The notes under the pieces were generated by a model. That model was given only the letters and a program-made list of their open reading frames with translations. It did not search any database and was not told the origin of the DNA. The position numbers were made by a program, and so were the translations under genes. This document shows, one piece after another, positions 1-6,932 of a stretch of DNA of 8,142 nt. Every line of letters begins with the position of its first letter. Position 1 is the stretch's first letter. The stretch spans positions 1 to 8,142 of the forward strand of contig JBPCWY010000186.1 of assembly GCA_051009035.1 (NCBI GenBank). Direction: 5' to 3'. This DNA is from Persebacter sp051009035. GTDB taxonomy: Bacteria; Pseudomonadota; Gammaproteobacteria; Tethybacterales; Persebacteraceae.

Positions 1-1367
1 CCCGCCGCAAGCGCGCGGCGTTTTACCGTTTCGCGCAACAGGCGCAAACAGCGGCGGTGCATAAACGCGGCGGCGGCGGCGTTGCATATAAACAAACTGA
101 GCCAGATGCCGGGGATTTGCATGCCGAGTTTGACCGCCAGCAAATACGACAACAGCGCGGGCATCGTCGCCAGCCGCAACACATTTACTATAAGCAGGAT
201 TCCGGTTTTTCCGGCGGACATCAGCACCGAGCCCGCCACGGTGGTGACGACATACAACGGGCCCGCCGCCGCCGCCAATAAAAGATAATTGCGCCCTTGC
301 CGGATGACTTCTTCTTCCGCGCTGAATAATCCGGTCAAAAAACCGCCGCCCGCAATAAAAGTCACAGCGCCCGCCGCCATCACCGTCCATCCTTTTTTTA
401 AACATAAAAAATACGCCGCCGCCACCCGCGCCGGACGCCGCCCGCCGAAGTTTTGTCCGGCGTAAGCGAGCATCGCCGTTTCCAAACTAATCATCGGCAC
501 CAAAAACAACTGCTCCAAGCGCAACGCAATGCCGTAGCCGGCGACTGCGGCGGCGCTGAAATAACCGACAAACGCGGTAATGATAAAAAAGCCGGCGTTG
601 ATGCACAGCATTCGTCCGGCGGCGGGCGCCGCTTGCGCCGCCAATACGCCGAGCAAACGCCAATGCGGGCGCAAATATTGCCGCCGCCAGCGGCGCGCAA
701 CCGCCGTGCCGGAAAGCGCATGCAATAAATACGCCGCGCATCCGGCTTGCGCAATCACGGTCGCATAGGCGATGCCCGCCACGCCCAGCACCGGCAAACC
801 AAACCAGCCAAACATGAGCGCCGGGTCCAAAATAATATTGAATGCGGCGGCGGCGGCGATGCTGTTGCGAAACGCCGTCGTGTTGCCGCCCGCCTGCAAA
901 GCGCCGTTGAGCGCATAGGCGCCCAAAAACGCGGGCGCGCCGCCGAAAATAATGCCGCTGTATTCTTCCGCCCAAACGCGCGCATCGCCTTTAGCGCCCA
1001 GCAACGCCAGCATCCCGCCGGTAAGCGGCAAAAATACAAGCCAAATAAAAAGACAAACCATCGCGGCGAGAATAAGCGATTGTCCCGCCAAACGGCTCGC
1101 CTTGCGCGATTTTTTACCGCCCAATGCGGCGGCGGCGCGGCTTGCCACGGCTTGCGAAATGCCGACGCACAGCGACAGGACGATAAAATACAACGGAAAC
1201 GAAAACGCCAGCGCCGCCTGCGCTTCCGCGCCGAGCCATCCGGCGTAGTAAGCGTCCGTGATGCTGAAGATAATATTGCAAAACATTCCCGCCGCGGCGG
1301 GAAGCGCCATGCGGCGAATATGCCCGCCCGCCGCGCCTTGGGTAAGCCGGGCGCGCGAAGGTTTCAC
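1..1367 (-). CDS. MATE family multidrug/sodium antiporter (C-terminus cut by window edge)
   Basis: This is an inner-membrane efflux protein of the MATE (NorM/DinF) family, which exports drugs or metabolites in exchange for Na+ or H+. The reading frame stays open from a GTG at 1367 to base 1, giving 455 codons. MATE proteins are usually about 450-460 residues, so only the tail is missing. Family hallmarks are visible. There is a short LTQG-type N-terminus (residues 8-11), followed by the first helix with Asp38 in ITDAYYAGWLG (36-46). Further on are GALQAGGNT (155-163) and NIILDPALMFG (177-187), followed by LPVLGVAGIA. Long hydrophobic Ala/Leu/Ile stretches alternate with Arg/Lys-rich loops. 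The GTG start overlaps the TGA stop of the pterin dehydratase gene (GTGA), which implies translational coupling. The next in-frame ATG (1310) would lose the conserved N-terminus. The substrate cannot be told from sequence. Confidence 0.93.
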   Translation of the reverse strand, partial: MKPSRARLTQGAAGGHIRRMALPAAAGMFCNIIFSITDAYYAGWLGAEAQAALAFSFPLYFIVLSLCVGISQAVASRAAAALGGKKSRKASRLAGQSLILAAMVCLFIWLVFLPLTGGMLALLGAKGDARVWAEEYSGIIFGGAPAFLGAYALNGALQAGGNTTAFRNSIAAAAAFNIILDPALMFGWFGLPVLGVAGIAYATVIAQAGCAAYLLHALSGTAVARRWRRQYLRPHWRLLGVLAAQAAPAAGRMLCINAGFFIITAFVGYFSAAAVAGYGIALRLEQLFLVPMISLETAMLAYAGQNFGGRRPARVAAAYFLCLKKGWTVMAAGAVTFIAGGGFLTGLFSAEEEVIRQGRNYLLLAAAAGPLYVVTTVAGSVLMSAGKTGILLIVNVLRLATMPALLSYLLAVKLGMQIPGIWLSLFICNAAAAAFMHRRCLRLLRETVKRRALAA

Positions 1368-1678
1368 CTTTCGGCGTTTTTGTCGGCGGCGCTCTTGATG
1401 CTTTCCGCGCAGTCAAAATCCAGCGCGGTTAACGCTTTTGCGGAGTGCGTGGTATACAAAACGCGGCAATAGTTAAAACCGAATTCCGCTTCCGGATGAT
1501 GATTTTCGCGATTGGCAATTTCCAGCACGGCGCGCACGAGCGATTCCGTTTGCGCAAAATTCTTAAACCGCCATTCGCCGCGCAGGGCGTTTCCGCGCAC
1601 TTCCCACGGCGCGCCCAATGCCGCCAAACGGCGTTCAATTTCGGCAGGGGAAAGCGGCGTCCGCCGCGCGGGCGGCAT
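1364..1678 (-). CDS. phhB: pterin-4a-carbinolamine dehydratase
   Basis: The 104-residue product fits the small PCD/PhhB family, whose cytoplasmic enzyme dehydrates 4a-hydroxytetrahydropterin during tetrahydrobiopterin recycling. The signature is clear: NHHPE at residues 59-63, then Phe/Tyr residues (66, 68, 70), TTHS at 76-79 and LTALD at 83-87. His60, His61 and His78 correspond to the three active-site histidines of the family. The usual Gly-Gly after the third histidine is Lys81-Ala82 here. The ATG lies two bases after the dksA stop. A longer frame starting at 1723 would overlap dksA and adds nothing family-like. Its own stop overlaps the start of the MATE gene. No phenylalanine hydroxylase (phhA) is nearby, so the physiological pterin substrate is open. 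Some bacterial PCDs are thought to act in other pterin pathways. Confidence 0.92.
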   Translation of the reverse strand: MPPARRTPLSPAEIERRLAALGAPWEVRGNALRGEWRFKNFAQTESLVRAVLEIANRENHHPEAEFGFNYCRVLYTTHSAKALTALDFDCAESIKSAADKNAER

Positions 1679-1680
1679 TT

Positions 1681-2100
1681 TTAACTGTGGATTTTTTCCT
1701 GGTATTCCTGCAAGCTTTTGCACTCAAAACACAGCGTCGCCACGGGGCGGGCGAGCAGGCGGGGCAGCCCTATTTTGTCGCCGCATTCTTCGCAATAGCC
1801 GAATTCTTTGTTTTCCAGCCGTTGCAGGGCGTGGCGGATTTTTTGCACCAGATGGCTTTCGCGCTCGCGCTCGCGGAGTTCCAGCGCAAAATCGGCTTCT
1901 TTGCTGGCGCGGTCGTTTTCGTCCGGAGTCGCCGCTTCGGAAACGCGCAACGCGTCAATCGTTTTGTCCGAGGTTAACCCGATTTGGACGAGCATATTGT
2001 GCAATTGCTCGATGAAATATTGTTCCTGCCGCGGCGACATGTATTTTTCTTTGGCGCTGGGCGTGTATTGCCGTCTGGCGGGGGCGTTGGAGGAAGTCAT
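1681..2100 (-). CDS. dksA: RNA polymerase-binding transcription factor DksA
   Basis: DksA binds the RNA polymerase secondary channel and, with ppGpp, represses rRNA and activates amino-acid biosynthesis promoters. The 139-residue product is close to the 151 of E. coli. Residues 21-98 form the charged coiled coil. Its tip reads PDENDRAS (59-66), so Asp60, Asp63 and Ala65 match the functionally critical D-x-x-D-x-A of E. coli DksA (Asp71, Asp74, Ala76). The C-terminal zinc finger has all four cysteines: Cys103, Cys106, Cys124 and Cys127, in the classical CxxC-x17-CxxC spacing. The start at 2100 is preferred over Met21 because the leader through KYMSPRQ aligns with the E. coli N-terminal region. 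Its ATG overlaps the rplY stop (ATGA), and no strong Shine-Dalgarno is visible, so translation is probably coupled to rplY. This neighbourhood is unusual for dksA. Confidence 0.96.
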   Translation of the reverse strand: MTSSNAPARRQYTPSAKEKYMSPRQEQYFIEQLHNMLVQIGLTSDKTIDALRVSEAATPDENDRASKEADFALELRERERESHLVQKIRHALQRLENKEFGYCEECGDKIGLPRLLARPVATLCFECKSLQEYQEKIHS

Positions 2101-2747
2101 CGGGGCGGTCCGGATTGGGAAGATTCCGCCGGCGCGTCTTCGCCCGCGGCTTCGGGGGTTTCCACGGTTTCCGGCTCTTCGGCGGCGGCGCCGACAACCG
2201 CCGCCAATACCGGGTCGTTGCCGCGCGCGATTTCGTCAAAACGCGCGCCCGGCGGCGCGGCGATTTCGCTGAGGTGGATGCTTTTGCCGATTTCCAGCGC
2301 GCCCGCGTCTACTTCAATGTATTCGGGCAGGTTTTGCGGCAGGCAATGCAGCGCGACTTGGTTTTCCACCGCGGTGAAGATGCCGTGCTGCAATTTGACT
2401 CCCGGCGCGGAATCCGCGTTGATAAAATGGAGCGGGACTTGCGCGGCGATTTCGCGGTCTTCGCGCACCGCCTGAAAATCCACATGCAAAATATCGCGCC
2501 GCACCGGGTCGCGCTGGACCTCGCGCAACAGGGCGCGGTGGAGTTTGCCGTCCAAACGCAGCGATACGACCGAAGAGGAAAACGACTCGTCCAACAGGCG
2601 CGCCGCCAAATCCCGCGCCTCGCACGAAAACGAAACGGAAGGCCCCGCCCCGTACATGACGCCCGGCACGCGCCCTTTGCGGCGCAAATCCCGCGCCGCG
2701 CCGCGCCCTTCTTGCGTGCGGACAGCCGCTTCTACGATGTGTTCCAT
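2097..2747 (-). CDS. rplY: 50S ribosomal protein L25 (general stress protein CTC form)
   Basis: This protein binds 5S rRNA in the large ribosomal subunit. The 216-residue length marks the two-domain CTC/TL5 form rather than the short 94-residue E. coli type. Residues 1-95 are the L25 RNA-binding domain, with the typical GRGAARDLRRKGRVPGVMYG core at 14-33. Residues 96-185 form the beta-rich C-terminal domain, including LHVDFQAV (87-94) and the GKSIHLSEI segment (154-162). The last 30 residues are a Glu/Pro/Ala-rich low-complexity tail, common in this form. The start at 2747 is fixed by a good ribosome binding site (GGGAG, five bases upstream) and by the family N-terminus. A promoter lies just upstream. 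The stop overlaps the dksA start. The usual downstream partner pth is absent here. Confidence 0.96.
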   Translation of the reverse strand: MEHIVEAAVRTQEGRGAARDLRRKGRVPGVMYGAGPSVSFSCEARDLAARLLDESFSSSVVSLRLDGKLHRALLREVQRDPVRRDILHVDFQAVREDREIAAQVPLHFINADSAPGVKLQHGIFTAVENQVALHCLPQNLPEYIEVDAGALEIGKSIHLSEIAAPPGARFDEIARGNDPVLAAVVGAAAEEPETVETPEAAGEDAPAESSQSGPPR

Positions 2748-2752
2748 ACTTG

Positions 2753-2757
2753 CTCCC
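2753..2757 (-). promoter_or_regulatory. ribosome binding site of rplY
   Basis: GGGAG lies five bases before the ATG at 2747. It is one of the clearest Shine-Dalgarno sequences in the window, and it decides the rplY start against the longer frame that would begin at 2831 inside prs. Confidence 0.75.
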
Positions 2758-2780
2758 AAGTGCTTCCAAAAAACACCGCC

Positions 2781-2809
2781 ATTATACGCATCTTGCGTTA
2801 CGAAAACAA
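2781..2809 (-). promoter_or_regulatory. sigma70-type promoter for rplY-dksA-phhB-MATE
   Basis: On the minus strand a perfect -10 TATAAT (2786-2781) is preceded, after a 17-base spacer, by TTGTTT (2809-2804), which matches the TTG of the -35 consensus. Transcription would start near 2774, giving a leader of about 27 bases to the rplY ATG. The -35 and most of the spacer lie inside the last codons of prs. This promoter would let the ribosomal protein/DksA unit be transcribed independently of the upstream ispE-prs unit. The position and hexamers are seen directly; activity is inferred. Confidence 0.7.
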
Positions 2810-3760
2810 ACTGCTCAGCGAGCGTTTGCAATATACCCGCGAAATCGCTTCCGCCAATATGTGGGCGATGGTCAATTCTTTGATTCTATCGCAATTGCGC
2901 GCCGCGCTTGATACCGGAATTGTGTCGGTGACGACCAGCTCGTCTATTTGCGATTCGGCGATGCGCGGCGGCGCGCCGCCGGACAAGACCGGATGCGTGC
3001 AGTAGGCGCACACTTGCGGCGCGCCCGCGTTTTTGAGCGCCGCCGCCGCCTCGCACAAGGTGTTGGCGGTATCTACAATATCGTCCACAATAAAGCAGTG
3101 TTTGCCCCGCACATCGCCGATAATATTCATGACTTTCGCCGCATTGGCGCGCGGGCGGCGTTTGTCAATAATCGCCAAATCGGTGCCGAGGGCGTTGGCA
3201 AAAGCGCGCGCCCGCATCACGCCCCCGATATCCGGCGCGACAACCAGCCCGGTTTGCGGGTTTAGGGCGCGCGCCATGTCGCCCAGCAACACCGGCATGG
3301 CGTAAATATTATCCACCGGAATGTGGTAAAAACCTTGAATTTGCTCGGCGTGCAAATCTATGGTGAGCAGCCGGTCGACGCCTACTCCGGTCAGCATGTC
3401 GGCGATTACCCGGGCGCTAATCGGGGCGCGGATGGAGCGCGGGCGGCGGTCTTGGCGGGCGTAGCCCAAATAGGGAATTACCGCGACAATTTGCGCCGCC
3501 GAAGAGCGGCGGACCGCATCAACCAAAAGCATTAACTGCATTAAATTGTCGTTCGCCGGCACGCTCAGCGTTTGCAAAACAAACACCGTTTTGCCGCGCA
3601 CATTTTCGTCCAACTCTACATAACTTTCGCCGTCCGAAAACTGGTGCAGGCGCACCCGTCCGGGCTGGGTGTGCAGATGGCTCGCGACTTGTTTGACCAA
3701 ATCGGGGCATGCGCCGCCGCCGAGCAGCGACAAATTCTCAAAATCGGGCGTTTCTTTCAT
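2798..3760 (-). CDS. prs: ribose-phosphate pyrophosphokinase (PRPP synthase)
   Basis: This cytoplasmic enzyme transfers pyrophosphate from ATP to ribose-5-phosphate, making PRPP for purine, pyrimidine, NAD, His and Trp synthesis. The 320-residue length and collinear match to E. coli Prs (315 residues) leave no doubt. Visible landmarks include FSDGESYVELDENVRG (41-56), PYLGYARQDRR (96-106, ATP-binding region), DLHAEQIQGF (135-144, catalytic His137), and the flexible-loop DKRRPRAN (199-206, Lys199 and Arg201). The PRPP loop is DDIVDTANTL (226-235), and CTHPVLSG (254-261) follows. The PRPP loop has Ala-Asn where E. coli has Gly-Gly. It lies 22 bases after tRNA-Gln, so it is probably co-transcribed with tRNA-Gln and ispE. 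No clear promoter is seen in that gap, and the ribosome binding site is weak. Confidence 0.98.
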   Translation of the reverse strand: MKETPDFENLSLLGGGACPDLVKQVASHLHTQPGRVRLHQFSDGESYVELDENVRGKTVFVLQTLSVPANDNLMQLMLLVDAVRRSSAAQIVAVIPYLGYARQDRRPRSIRAPISARVIADMLTGVGVDRLLTIDLHAEQIQGFYHIPVDNIYAMPVLLGDMARALNPQTGLVVAPDIGGVMRARAFANALGTDLAIIDKRRPRANAAKVMNIIGDVRGKHCFIVDDIVDTANTLCEAAAALKNAGAPQVCAYCTHPVLSGGAPPRIAESQIDELVVTDTIPVSSAARNCDRIKELTIAHILAEAISRVYCKRSLSSLFS

Positions 3761-3782
3761 TTGCCCGTCCGTTGCCGAAGAG

Positions 3783-3854
3783 CTGGGGAGGTAGGGATCG
3801 AACCTACGAATGACGGGATCAAAACCCGCTGCCTTACCGCTTGGCTACTCCCCA
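3783..3854 (-). tRNA. tRNA-Gln(UUG), CCA end not encoded
   Basis: The 72-base cloverleaf folds completely. The acceptor stem TGGGGAG/CTCCCCA has the T1-A72 pair typical of tRNA-Gln, with discriminator G. The D arm is GCC/GGC. The anticodon stem GCGGG/CCCGT carries the loop TTTTGAT, whose anticodon TTG lies at 3820-3822. The T arm is GTAGG-TTCGATC-CCTAC. The sequence closely follows E. coli tRNA-Gln. The bases after the discriminator are CTC, so CCA must be added post-transcriptionally. It sits between ispE and prs, its known position in several gammaproteobacteria. Confidence 0.97.
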
Positions 3855-3895
3855 AGATTGCAAATGTTGCGCGCGCCATTTCTCGCCCCCGCCGG

Positions 3896-4738
3896 TTATA
3901 AATCATTTTTGCCGCGCCGCCACGCCGCCGCGACCGCCGAGTTTAATCCGGCGGGCAATGCGGCTTGCGCCGCCCGCGCTTCCGCCCGCCGGGAAAACGC
4001 CGCATAAACGCACGCCCCGCCGCCGCTCAACCGCGCCTCGCCCGCCGCCCGCCGCAATATGCGCGCCGCTTCGGCTACGGGAGGGTGCAAATGAAACACG
4101 GCTTCCGCCAGATGGTTGACATTATTAATCAAAACGCCGCTTATTTTCCGCTTTGCGCGCCCCGATGTCAAATTTTCGTATTCCGCATACACTTTTGCAC
4201 TGCTCGCCAAGGCGTTTGGAAACACTAACAGGTAGTATTTATATTTTTGTAAAAACGATATTTTGGTATCCGCCAGCCGCTCTCCCGCGCCGCGCGCCCG
4301 CGCCGGACGGCGGAAAATAAAAAACGGCGCATCCGCGCCGATTTTTGCCGCCAGCGCGCGCAATTCGCCCCGCCGCAGGCGCGTTTGCCAGAGGACATTA
4401 AGCGCCAGCAAAACGGACGCCGCATTGGAACTGCCGCCCCCCAAACCGCCGCCGACCGGAATTTTTTTTTGCACCGCAATATCCGCCCCGGCGCGCGCCC
4501 CCGCAACGCGCTGCAAAAGCCGCGCCGCGCGCGCACACAAATCGTCCCGCACCTGCGGATGCGACCAACGCCGCACAATCCGCCCGTCTTCGCGCCGCGC
4601 CACGGAAACGGAATCGGCAAAATCCACCAAAGTCATCACCGAGTCAATTTCGTGCAAACCGTCCGCCCGCCGCCCGAGAATGCGCAGGTTGATATTTAAT
4701 TTCGCCGGGGCGGGGAGGGTCAGGGAACGGCAAACCAT
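3896..4738 (-). CDS. ispE: 4-diphosphocytidyl-2-C-methyl-D-erythritol kinase
   Basis: IspE phosphorylates CDP-methylerythritol with ATP, the fourth step of the MEP (non-mevalonate) isoprenoid pathway, in the cytoplasm. The 280 residues match the usual length of about 280-290. It is a GHMP-family kinase. The N-terminal PAPAKLNINLRILGRRADGLHE (9-30) carries catalytic Lys13. The ATP-binding motif PVGGGLGGGSSNAA is at 94-107. GADAPFF (135-141) carries catalytic Asp136. LSGGGACVYAAF (237-248) is the C-terminal glycine motif. The ATG at 4738 gives the family N-terminus and lies 19 bases inside the end of lolB, which implies coupled translation. A 41-base gap with no obvious terminator or promoter separates it from tRNA-Gln downstream. 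Confidence 0.97.
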   Translation of the reverse strand: MVCRSLTLPAPAKLNINLRILGRRADGLHEIDSVMTLVDFADSVSVARREDGRIVRRWSHPQVRDDLCARAARLLQRVAGARAGADIAVQKKIPVGGGLGGGSSNAASVLLALNVLWQTRLRRGELRALAAKIGADAPFFIFRRPARARGAGERLADTKISFLQKYKYYLLVFPNALASSAKVYAEYENLTSGRAKRKISGVLINNVNHLAEAVFHLHPPVAEAARILRRAAGEARLSGGGACVYAAFSRRAEARAAQAALPAGLNSAVAAAWRRGKNDL

Positions 4739-5313
4739 TGCAAAATTTCCAGAGTCGCGCGCGCGTTTTGCGGCGCGCCCGCCGCGTCTTCCGCTGTGGC
4801 GCGCAGTTCAATACGCGCCGGACGCCCGTCTTCGCCGCGTTCGGCGTATTCAATTTCCCATCCGTGCTGGAAGATTCGCGCCGCGCCGATTTTGTCCGGG
4901 ATAAAAGTTTCGCGCGCCGAATAATTCGGGTCGGGCGCGCCCAGCAGCCAATAGCCGAGCGATTGCGGCGGGGGCAAAATTAACAGCCAGTTTTGCATTT
5001 CGCCGCCGGTTTCGCGCAGCGGAATTTCGCGCCCGCCGGAAAAAAATATAATTTCGTCCCGCTCCATGACGATTTGCGTTTGGGTCGTGCCGAGCGGCGT
5101 TTTAATTTCCACAATATCGCGCCCGTCCGTCCGTTCCCAAGACAACCGCGCGCGCCGCGCCGGTCTGCCGTCCGCGCGGATGGTTGCGATGCCGGAAATT
5201 TTCACCCCCGCCGGTTGCGCCGGTTGCGGCGCGGGCGGGGGCGGGGCGCAACCGGCAAGCAACAGCGCGCACAGCGCGTTAATCCGCAACCTGCAAACGG
5301 CGCAGCGTTTCAT
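4720..5313 (-). CDS. lolB: outer-membrane lipoprotein receptor LolB
   Basis: LolB accepts lipoproteins from the periplasmic carrier LolA and inserts them into the outer membrane, and is itself a lipoprotein. The 197-residue product begins with a lipoprotein signal peptide: positively charged residues 2-10, a hydrophobic core (11-20) and the lipobox LLAGC ending at Cys22. The residue after the cysteine is Ala rather than an inner-membrane-retaining Asp. A Pro/Ala linker (23-35) follows, then the LolB fold. Recognisable elements are SWERTDGRDIVEIKTPLG (58-75), SLGYWLLGAPDP (118-129), FQHGWEIEYAE (148-158) and the terminal LEILQW (188-193). Overall identity to E. coli LolB looks low, but the order of elements and the lolB-ispE-prs context support the call. 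The start overlaps the TPR gene by 35 bases, so the charged signal-peptide region is encoded inside that gene's end. Confidence 0.9.
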   Translation of the reverse strand: MKRCAVCRLRINALCALLLAGCAPPPPAPQPAQPAGVKISGIATIRADGRPARRARLSWERTDGRDIVEIKTPLGTTQTQIVMERDEIIFFSGGREIPLRETGGEMQNWLLILPPPQSLGYWLLGAPDPNYSARETFIPDKIGAARIFQHGWEIEYAERGEDGRPARIELRATAEDAAGAPQNARATLEILQWFAVP

Positions 5314-6790
5314 TCAGCACTTCGTTTTCGGGGTCGCGCGATTTCGCTTCGGTGAAAACGGCGCGCGCCCGCTCGCGCTCGTCCAAATGCCAATATACTT
5401 CGCCCAAATGCGCCGCAATTTCGGCGGAATCGGATTTGTCCGCCGCCGCGCGCAACAGCCGCACCGCCGCGCGCAAATTGCCCTGCCGGTAATAAACCCA
5501 TCCCAAACTGTCCAAAATATTCGCCGAATCCGGCTCCAGCATCAGCGCTTTTTTAATATACTGTTCGGCGTCCGCCAAGCGCATGTTGTGGTTGGCTAAA
5601 ATATAACCCAGCGCGTTCCAGCCGTCCGCGTTGTTGGGAAAAATTTCGGTCAGGCGCGCCAAAAGTTCGGTCGCCGTTTTGATGTCGCCGGTTTGTTCGG
5701 CGATAAAAGAATGGCGGTAGATGAGTTGAAAATTGTCCGGCACGGCGAGTTGCGCGCGGCGGATTCTTTCCAAAGCGGCGTCCGCGCCCCGCACTTCCTG
5801 CATCAACCCCGCGGCGGTCGCTTCGCGCAATACAAATTCGGAATCGTTTTGCACCGGCGCGGCGTCCAAAATATTGAGCGCGTCTTCCGCCCGCCCCGCG
5901 TCCCGCGCCAAGCGCGCCAGCCCCAAATCGGCGCGAAAGAAACGCCCGCGCACCGCTTCGTAATACGGGCGCGCGCGCTGCGCAAAACCGGCGCTTTCCA
6001 TAAATTCTCCGGCGGCGAGCGCCGCTTCGTTTTCTTCTTCGCGCGGGGAAAGCAGCGCGCGCCGCCATTCTTCGTCCGCCCGCGCATAAAGCGCGTAGGC
6101 GTAAATCACCGATTGCTCTTCGCACCCGGGCGGAATCCCCGGACAACCCATGTTTTGGTATTCGGTTAAAACTTCCAACGCCGCCCCGCGCGATGCGCGC
6201 CCCGCAATCCGCGCCCGCAACAGATAAAATTCGTCCTGTAAATCTTCGTGCGCCAGCCCGCGCGTAATCGCGTCCAGCGCCGCCGGATAATTGCCCGACA
6301 GGGCGGTGAGTTTGGCGAGCAGTAAATTGCCGTTGGCGTCGTTATTAAACAGCGCGCGCCCCAAAGACGCGGCTTGGTTTGCCGGGGCGTAATGGAGCAA
6401 TCCGAAAAGCGTTTCGCCGTCCAGCGCGCCTTCGGCTTTTAGTTCGGCGAGAATTTTTTCCGCTTCCGCGTTGCGCCCCGCCATAAAAAGCAGCCGCGCC
6501 ATGGATTGCGCCGCTTCCGCGCCGCCGCCCAATTCGCGCCAGCGGCGGGCGTAATGCAGCGCCTGTTCCCTGCCGTTCGGGGCGTTGAGGGATTCGCGGT
6601 GGGCTTCGCGCAATAACGACGGGCTTTGCAATTTGCCGCCGAGCTCGCCAAACAACGCCGCCGCGCGCGCGTGCGCGCCGGACTGCGACAAAAACATGCC
6701 GCGCATGACTTCCGTCATGTCCGCGTCTTCCGCCGCGGCGCAAGGCGCAAACGCGGCGGCGAGGGCGAGAATAAAACCGATTTTTTTCAT
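5279..6790 (-). CDS. exported TPR protein, LbcA/PA4667-like
   Basis: The 503-residue product begins with a signal peptide (KK at 2-3, hydrophobic 4-16, probable cleavage after Ala20 in CAAA-ED). Degenerate helical repeats fill residues 25-345. Clear TPR repeats lie at about 354-388, 389-422, 424-455 and 457-488. The most conserved part is GWNALGYILANHN (390-402), then LEPDSANILDSLGWVYYRQGN (418-438) and AAHLGEVYWHLDERERA (459-475). This pattern and the place beside lolB match the Pseudomonas PA4667 (LbcA) group, scaffold lipoproteins that bind the protease CtpA. That function is family inference only. Unlike LbcA, the sequence around Cys17 (FAPC) is a poor lipobox, so the protein may be soluble in the periplasm. 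Cys216 and Cys223 could form a disulfide. The start at 6790 is chosen because a longer frame would run into tRNA-Phe. Confidence 0.88.
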   Translation of the reverse strand: MKKIGFILALAAAFAPCAAAEDADMTEVMRGMFLSQSGAHARAAALFGELGGKLQSPSLLREAHRESLNAPNGREQALHYARRWRELGGGAEAAQSMARLLFMAGRNAEAEKILAELKAEGALDGETLFGLLHYAPANQAASLGRALFNNDANGNLLLAKLTALSGNYPAALDAITRGLAHEDLQDEFYLLRARIAGRASRGAALEVLTEYQNMGCPGIPPGCEEQSVIYAYALYARADEEWRRALLSPREEENEAALAAGEFMESAGFAQRARPYYEAVRGRFFRADLGLARLARDAGRAEDALNILDAAPVQNDSEFVLREATAAGLMQEVRGADAALERIRRAQLAVPDNFQLIYRHSFIAEQTGDIKTATELLARLTEIFPNNADGWNALGYILANHNMRLADAEQYIKKALMLEPDSANILDSLGWVYYRQGNLRAAVRLLRAAADKSDSAEIAAHLGEVYWHLDERERARAVFTEAKSRDPENEVLNETLRRLQVAD

Positions 6791-6803
6791 ATATTCAAAC
6801 GGG

Positions 6804-6876
<73 letters not shown>

Positions 6877-6885
6877 GCGCCGCGC

Positions 6886-6914
6886 ATTATAATATTTTTT
6901 CGCCCGGCGGACAA
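6886..6914 (-). promoter_or_regulatory. strong sigma70-type promoter for tRNA-Phe and the TPR-lolB-ispE unit
   Basis: On the minus strand, TATAAT (6891-6886) follows TTGTCC (6914-6909) at exactly 17 bases. The -10 is perfect and the -35 matches four of six. The nine bases between the -10 and the tRNA are all G/C (gcgcggcgc), the kind of GC-rich discriminator found at stringently controlled stable-RNA promoters, which ppGpp and DksA repress. The start would fall only about three bases before the mature tRNA. The control mechanism is inference. Confidence 0.75.
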
Positions 6915-6932
6915 AGCGCGGGGCGGGCGCGG

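Noticed and set aside
487..975. 162-codon minus-strand open frame
   Set aside because: It is an out-of-frame shadow of the MATE gene. The MATE frame shows clear family motifs and the shadow shows none.
2804..2822. Small inverted repeat GCTC-GCT-GAGC plus T-rich run at the end of prs (minus strand)
   Set aside because: A four-base stem with a three-base loop inside the coding region is too weak for a terminator, and the T-rich part is the -35 region of the rplY promoter.
2748..2831. Longer rplY start at 2831
   Set aside because: It overlaps the end of prs and the promoter, while 2747 has a good ribosome binding site and the family N-terminus.
2115..3005. 296-codon open frame on the plus strand
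   Set aside because: It lies antisense to rplY and the end of prs, is rich in Arg/Ala/Gly as expected of a shadow frame in GC-rich DNA, and shows no family motif or ribosome binding site.
6888..6893. Plus-strand TATAAT within ATTATAAT
   Set aside because: There is no plausible -35 (it would lie within tRNA-Phe) and a better extended -10 lies nearer the dehalogenase gene. The match arises from the near-palindrome.
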